NCBI RefSeq assembly: GCF_954871325.1 | Contig: NC_088776.1 | Location: 19,220,052-19,284,051 of the forward strand | Length of the DNA stretch: 64,000 bases | Origin: Gordionus sp. m RMFG-2023 | Lineage: Eukaryota > Nematomorpha > Gordioida > Chordodea > Parachordodidae | Reading direction: 5' to 3' | In this document: piece after piece, positions 60,056 to 64,000 of the stretch | Numbering within the stretch: position 1 is the stretch's first letter | Layout: every line of letters starts with the position of its first letter | Notes under the pieces: model-generated | Database searches by the model: none | Told to the model about the DNA's origin: nothing | The model's input: the letters and a program-made list of their open reading frames with translations, nothing else | Translations under genes and position numbers: made by a program

Positions 60056-61795
60056 TAAATAAATATAATTATATTTATTTTATAATTCGTCTGTTAGATT
60101 AAATATCTTGCTATCCCAAGACGATAGGGCTAGGCATTGTTTGATCATCATTGAAGGTTCCCCTAAATATTCATCAATTTCGCTCTCAAAAGCACTCCCG
60201 CTTAGATATTTTTTTCTTGATGTCATAAAATAATTATTAGATATATCATTTAATTTATACTTTTTTATTCCTGCAAAATTGACACAGATGTCAGATTATT
60301 GGGATATTTGCCATCATCAATAAAATTAGAAATTGTCTCGCAAGTTGAAGAATAAGTTTCAAATAATTTTTTAAGATCATTAAAATAATCATTTTGCATA
60401 TAAATATTTTTAGGAATTAAGGATTTTTTTATCCTCGGGTTTAAAAAAGACTCGGCATGATTGACGAAATTATACATTTTTGCCAAATAGTCATCACATT
60501 TAATCAGCATTTTAGATGCTGCCTTATTTATTATTTCATTATTATTTTTTGTAGCTTTTATTAAATTTTCGCGAAAAAAATTTAAAATAATATTGCTATC
60601 CCTATAGTTGCAGATTGCGAACTTATTTCTTAAGTTATTTTAGAAAAAGGGCACAAAAAATCTTCATCTTTTAATAGTTGTCGTACTCTATTTATAACGA
60701 ACTTATTCGTGCCTAGTGATAATTCTCCTAACTCTACAATTGCCTCGATATTCTGTATCAATAAATAATGTATACAATAATATAAAATTTAATACTTTGC
60801 AATAATACCTTATTAACAGCAGCTATCATTAGATGAGTGCTATTCCAGCGTGTAGATATATCAAAAGGAATTTTTGTTATTTATTTATACAGAATATCGA
60901 GGCAATTGTAGAGTTAGGTGAATTATCACTAGGCAAGAATAAGTTCGTTATAAATAGAGATTTACGACAACTATTAAAAGATCTCGAAGATTTTTTGTGC
61001 CCTTTTTATAAAATAACTTGTGAAATAAGTTCGCAATTGCCAACTATAGGGATGGCAATATTATTTTTAAATTTTATTCGCGAAAATTTAATAAAAGCTA
61101 CAAAAAATAATAATGAAATAATAAATAAGGCAGCATCTAAAATGCTGATTAAATGTGATGACTATTTGGAGAAAATGTCTAATTTCGTCAATTATGCCGA
61201 GTCTTTTTTAAACCCGAGCATAAAAAAATCCTTAATTCCTAAAAATATTTATATGCAACTTTCTTTCTTCCTTTCTTTCTTTCTTCCTTTCTTTCTTTCT
61301 TATGATCTTAAAAAATTATTTGAAACTTATTCTTCAACTTGTGAGACAATTTCTAATTTTATTGATGATGACAAAAATCCCAATAATGTGACATCTGTGT
61401 CAATTTTGCAGGAATTAAAAAAGTATAAATTGAATGATATATCTAATAATTATTTTATGACATCAAGAAAAAAAAAATCTAAGTGCTTTTGATAGCGAAA
61501 TAGATGAATTTTTAGGGGAACCAGTTTGTCCAGAAAATGTTAATATTTTAGATTGATGGAGAGGAAACCAGACACGATTTCCATTCTCAAATGGAGAGGG
61601 ATTTTCTGGCGGAACAAACTACTTCTGTTCCTTGCGAGCGGGTTTTCTCACAAGCTGGAGATACGGTTATGAAAAAAAGAAATCGGATGTCCTCTAACAC
61701 GTTCAAACTATGCCTAGCCTTAAGATCTTGGGATGGCAAAATATTTAATCTAACAGACGAATTATATAAATAAATATAATTATATTTATTTAAAT
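60056..61795. mobile_element. Inverted pair of hAT transposase copies
   Basis: Two related hAT transposase copies lie head to head. The minus arm (60056-60880) includes STRWNSTHLMIAAVNK near 60835-60815, a likely 57-nt intron (60752-60809), and the frame at 60265-60510. The plus arm (about 60862-61795) encodes the same domain from NIEAIVELGELSLGKNKF onward (60833-61492) and ends with TTSVPCERVFSQAGD (61591-61773), the dimerisation domain. The minus arm lacks most of that last block. The plus arm has a TTTC-type microsatellite (61259-61302) inserted after KNIYMQ, still in frame. The arms differ at several per cent of residues. The inversion joint lies within the intron sequence. Confidence 0.75.
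61259..61302. repeat. (TTTC)n microsatellite in a transposase frame
   Basis: A run of ttctttc-type repeats inside the plus-arm transposase, absent from the minus arm, which reads directly from YMQ to NDYFNDLKK. It adds a Ser/Phe/Leu-rich segment and may replace a few original residues. Confidence 0.85.
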
Positions 61796-63440
61796 ATATA
61801 TTTGTTATATTTTCATATTTAAAATATATTGTCGTTGTTATATTTAAATAAATTTTATATTCAAGTTTATGGTATGCATGAGATCTATTTTTTATGGGGA
61901 CTATGTGTGGAATAACTAAACTGAAGCTAATCTAATCATATAAAACCTTAGATTGTTTCAATATAAAAATCTAATAGGGAGACCGGGGTTTTAAAAAAAT
62001 AAACTAAGCAAATTTTTCAAAATATTTAAAAGTAGTTTTTTTCTTTACATATCTTTATGGTTAATATTTAAGGAAAATGACGTGTGATAACACTATCCCC
62101 GGTCTATTTTGAACCTGGGAAAATATAAAAATACAGAATTTTGTTAGATAAGATATCTCCGTTTAATAAGACAATACTATATTTGTTATGGTGAACAATT
62201 GAATATATATAATTTATATTGCTAAATAATTATAAATTTAGAAGAATTAAATAAAATTCCAGAAAATCTAACTAGTATTTTGTACGTAGATCTGCCAAAT
62301 TTTTGTAATATTTTAAATTATCTTTATAAAAACTTTTTGGAAGCCGATCCGATATCCCCGATATTAAATTTATATCGGCCGATCCGATATCATATCTAAT
62401 TTTGTCTTCTGCAAAGATACTAATGGTTTAAAATAATTCAACTATACCATAACATATGTCATTTAAATATATTATAATGATCATTTATAGTTTATATTCA
62501 ATTCAATTCAATTGCAATTCTAAAAGTATATAAAATATTTTTGATAAATCGCTTATTTATATAATAATTAATAACATTAATCTTAATAAACAAATATATT
62601 ATGCAATGTGAAATAAATACTTATTAAATTAATATTTAAAAGATTTCCTTTAAGAAAAATGATAAATTTTCAATTTAGCAGATGTCAGCCTGCATCGATG
62701 GAGACCGCCATTTATCCCTTAAAAGAGAAATAATTGTTTTGTTAAAAAAAATATCGTGGTTTGTCAAGTGATTATGATTGGTCTATATTTTGTTTATTTG
62801 TAATTTAATGACCCTTATCTATAAATAAAAATGAATATCAAAACTCAAAAGATATCGTTGTTAAGTATACTACTGAGCCAACTCATCTAATCGGTTTATG
62901 TCAGCCAATTTTTATAATTTTAGAGATCCCAAAAATTATTAAAAAAGATATAATACCCTCATTTTTAGATGATATATGTATGAATTATAAATATCTAAAA
63001 ATCGATAAATTCCTATAATAAATATTTCCCGGTCTTAGAAGTTAATTATTTCTAATTCGATATTAATAATTAAATTGAATTACTCGGTCTCTAATTTTTA
63101 ATTTATAGATTATAAGAAGAGAATATTTTTTTAAAAAAAGGAATATATTATTAAATAAATATGATTAATTTTCATGTTAATATTAAAATATTCATCATAT
63201 ATATATAAAAATATGATTGCGCAAAATATTTACAATAAACTAATATAATAAGTTTGTTTCGAGTAAGTGCTACGGTCCATGCTGGTGTCGATGAAAGGAA
63301 CAATTTTTGAAAAAATAATCTAATACTAAATATAAATTTCTAAGCTAATATTGAAATATTCGTCCTCTATGCAAAATATAATTGAACATGAGGAAAATAT
63401 TCACATTCAGTTCGCAATAGAATTAAATGGTGCTCGGGTC
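61796..63440. other. AT-rich region without a gene
   Basis: No gene seen. Two locally unusual points: gagaccggggttttaaaaaaata (61980) against actatccccggtctattttg (62090), which look like facing ends of a roughly 125-bp element; and 62345-62395, with gccgatccgatatc repeated twice around ccccgatattaaatttatatcgg, a partly palindromic block of transposon-end type. Confidence 0.4.
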
Positions 63441-64000
63441 GATGATCTGGTCGGTACTCTCAAAAAAATTAAAGATTATTACACTTGTCACTTATTTAAG
63501 GTACATCTTCCCTGAAATTTTATTTAAACATGCTTGCTACATTTATTTTTGCCAATTTGCTTCAAAAAAATCAAAAAACTTTAAAAATAACGATTATGAC
63601 AATTGTCACTTATCCAGGATACTTAACTGAAGTTTTATTTAAATATGTTTGCAATATTAATTATTTCCAATTGCGACAAAAAAATTCAATAAATTTTAAA
63701 ATTAATGATTATGACAATTGTCACTTATCTAGGGCACATCTTCCCTGAAAATTTATTTACACATGCTTGCTACATTATTTTTGACAATTTGAGTCAAAAA
63801 AATCAAAAAACTTTAAAAATAACGATTATGACAATTGTCACCTATTAAGGATACATATTAACTGAAGTTTTATATAAACATGTTCGCAATATTCATTTTT
63901 TCCAATTTGCGACAAAAAACTTTAACGATTATGACAATTGTCAATTTTCTAGGGTACATCTTACTGATTAAACATGTTTACAATTAATTTTGCCCATTAA
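63440..64000. repeat. ~117-bp satellite array B, reaching the window end
   Basis: The landmark gattatgacaattgtcac recurs at 63474 (diverged), 63592, 63707, 63823 and 63927, a period of about 104-118 bp. Read on the minus strand the unit is the same as in array A (GACAATTGTCATAATCGTTAT, then gaa/aaactttttt, then aatttcag..aagatgtacc), with roughly a quarter of positions changed by eye. It continues past the end of the window. Confidence 0.88.

Overview
This is a very AT-rich eukaryotic window, packed with transposons and poor in genes. Three host genes or gene pieces can be recognised. They are a complete four-exon TFIIIB subunit of the BRF type, closest by eye to animal BRF2 (1189-2589, minus); a small cysteine-rich protein of the secreted phospholipase-A2-like type (39631-40532, plus, first exon not found); and one isolated exon of a SIRT6-type sirtuin (about 55010-55237, minus). 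BRF2 and SIRT6-type proteins point to an animal. The extreme AT content, introns of only 42-47 nt and the heavy transposon load would suit a reduced parasitic animal such as a myxozoan, but that placement is inference.

Layout. 1-2.6 kb: short direct repeats, then the BRF2-like gene. 3-10.3 kb: a decayed hAT transposase, a hAT-type TIR element (3979-4656), and an old short tandem array split by two later hAT insertions with perfect 8-bp target duplications: a 1.1-kb non-autonomous copy (4686-5802) and a 4.2-kb nearly complete autonomous copy (6000-10193). 12.5-17.8 kb: two Ty3/gypsy fossils. 20.1-22.3 kb and 51.7-53.6 kb: two copies of one hAT element, each with the same smaller element inside but with different target duplications. 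24 kb: a MITE with GC-rich hairpins. 25.5-28 kb: a nest of three TIR elements enclosing a ~119-bp satellite. 30-35 kb: a hAT transposase remnant beside a Ty3/gypsy fossil. 37.2-37.8 kb: a PIF/Harbinger fragment. 41.1-46.6 kb: a younger Ty3/gypsy element between near-identical 205-bp direct repeats. 47.9 kb: a tRNA-like, possibly SINE, segment. 56 kb: a LINE reverse transcriptase remnant. 58.6-61.8 kb: one more hAT element and an inverted pair of hAT transposase copies. 63.4 kb to the end: a second array of the same ~119-bp satellite in the opposite orientation.

Most of the sequence is insertion on insertion, and perfect 8-bp target duplications allow several layers to be ordered in time. The least ordinary items are the satellite carried inside a TIR element with a second array elsewhere, the composite hAT that moved together with a nested element, and the Ty3/gypsy element with a small extra reading frame ahead of gag and an Asn/Tyr/Arg-rich tail in place of a zinc knuckle.
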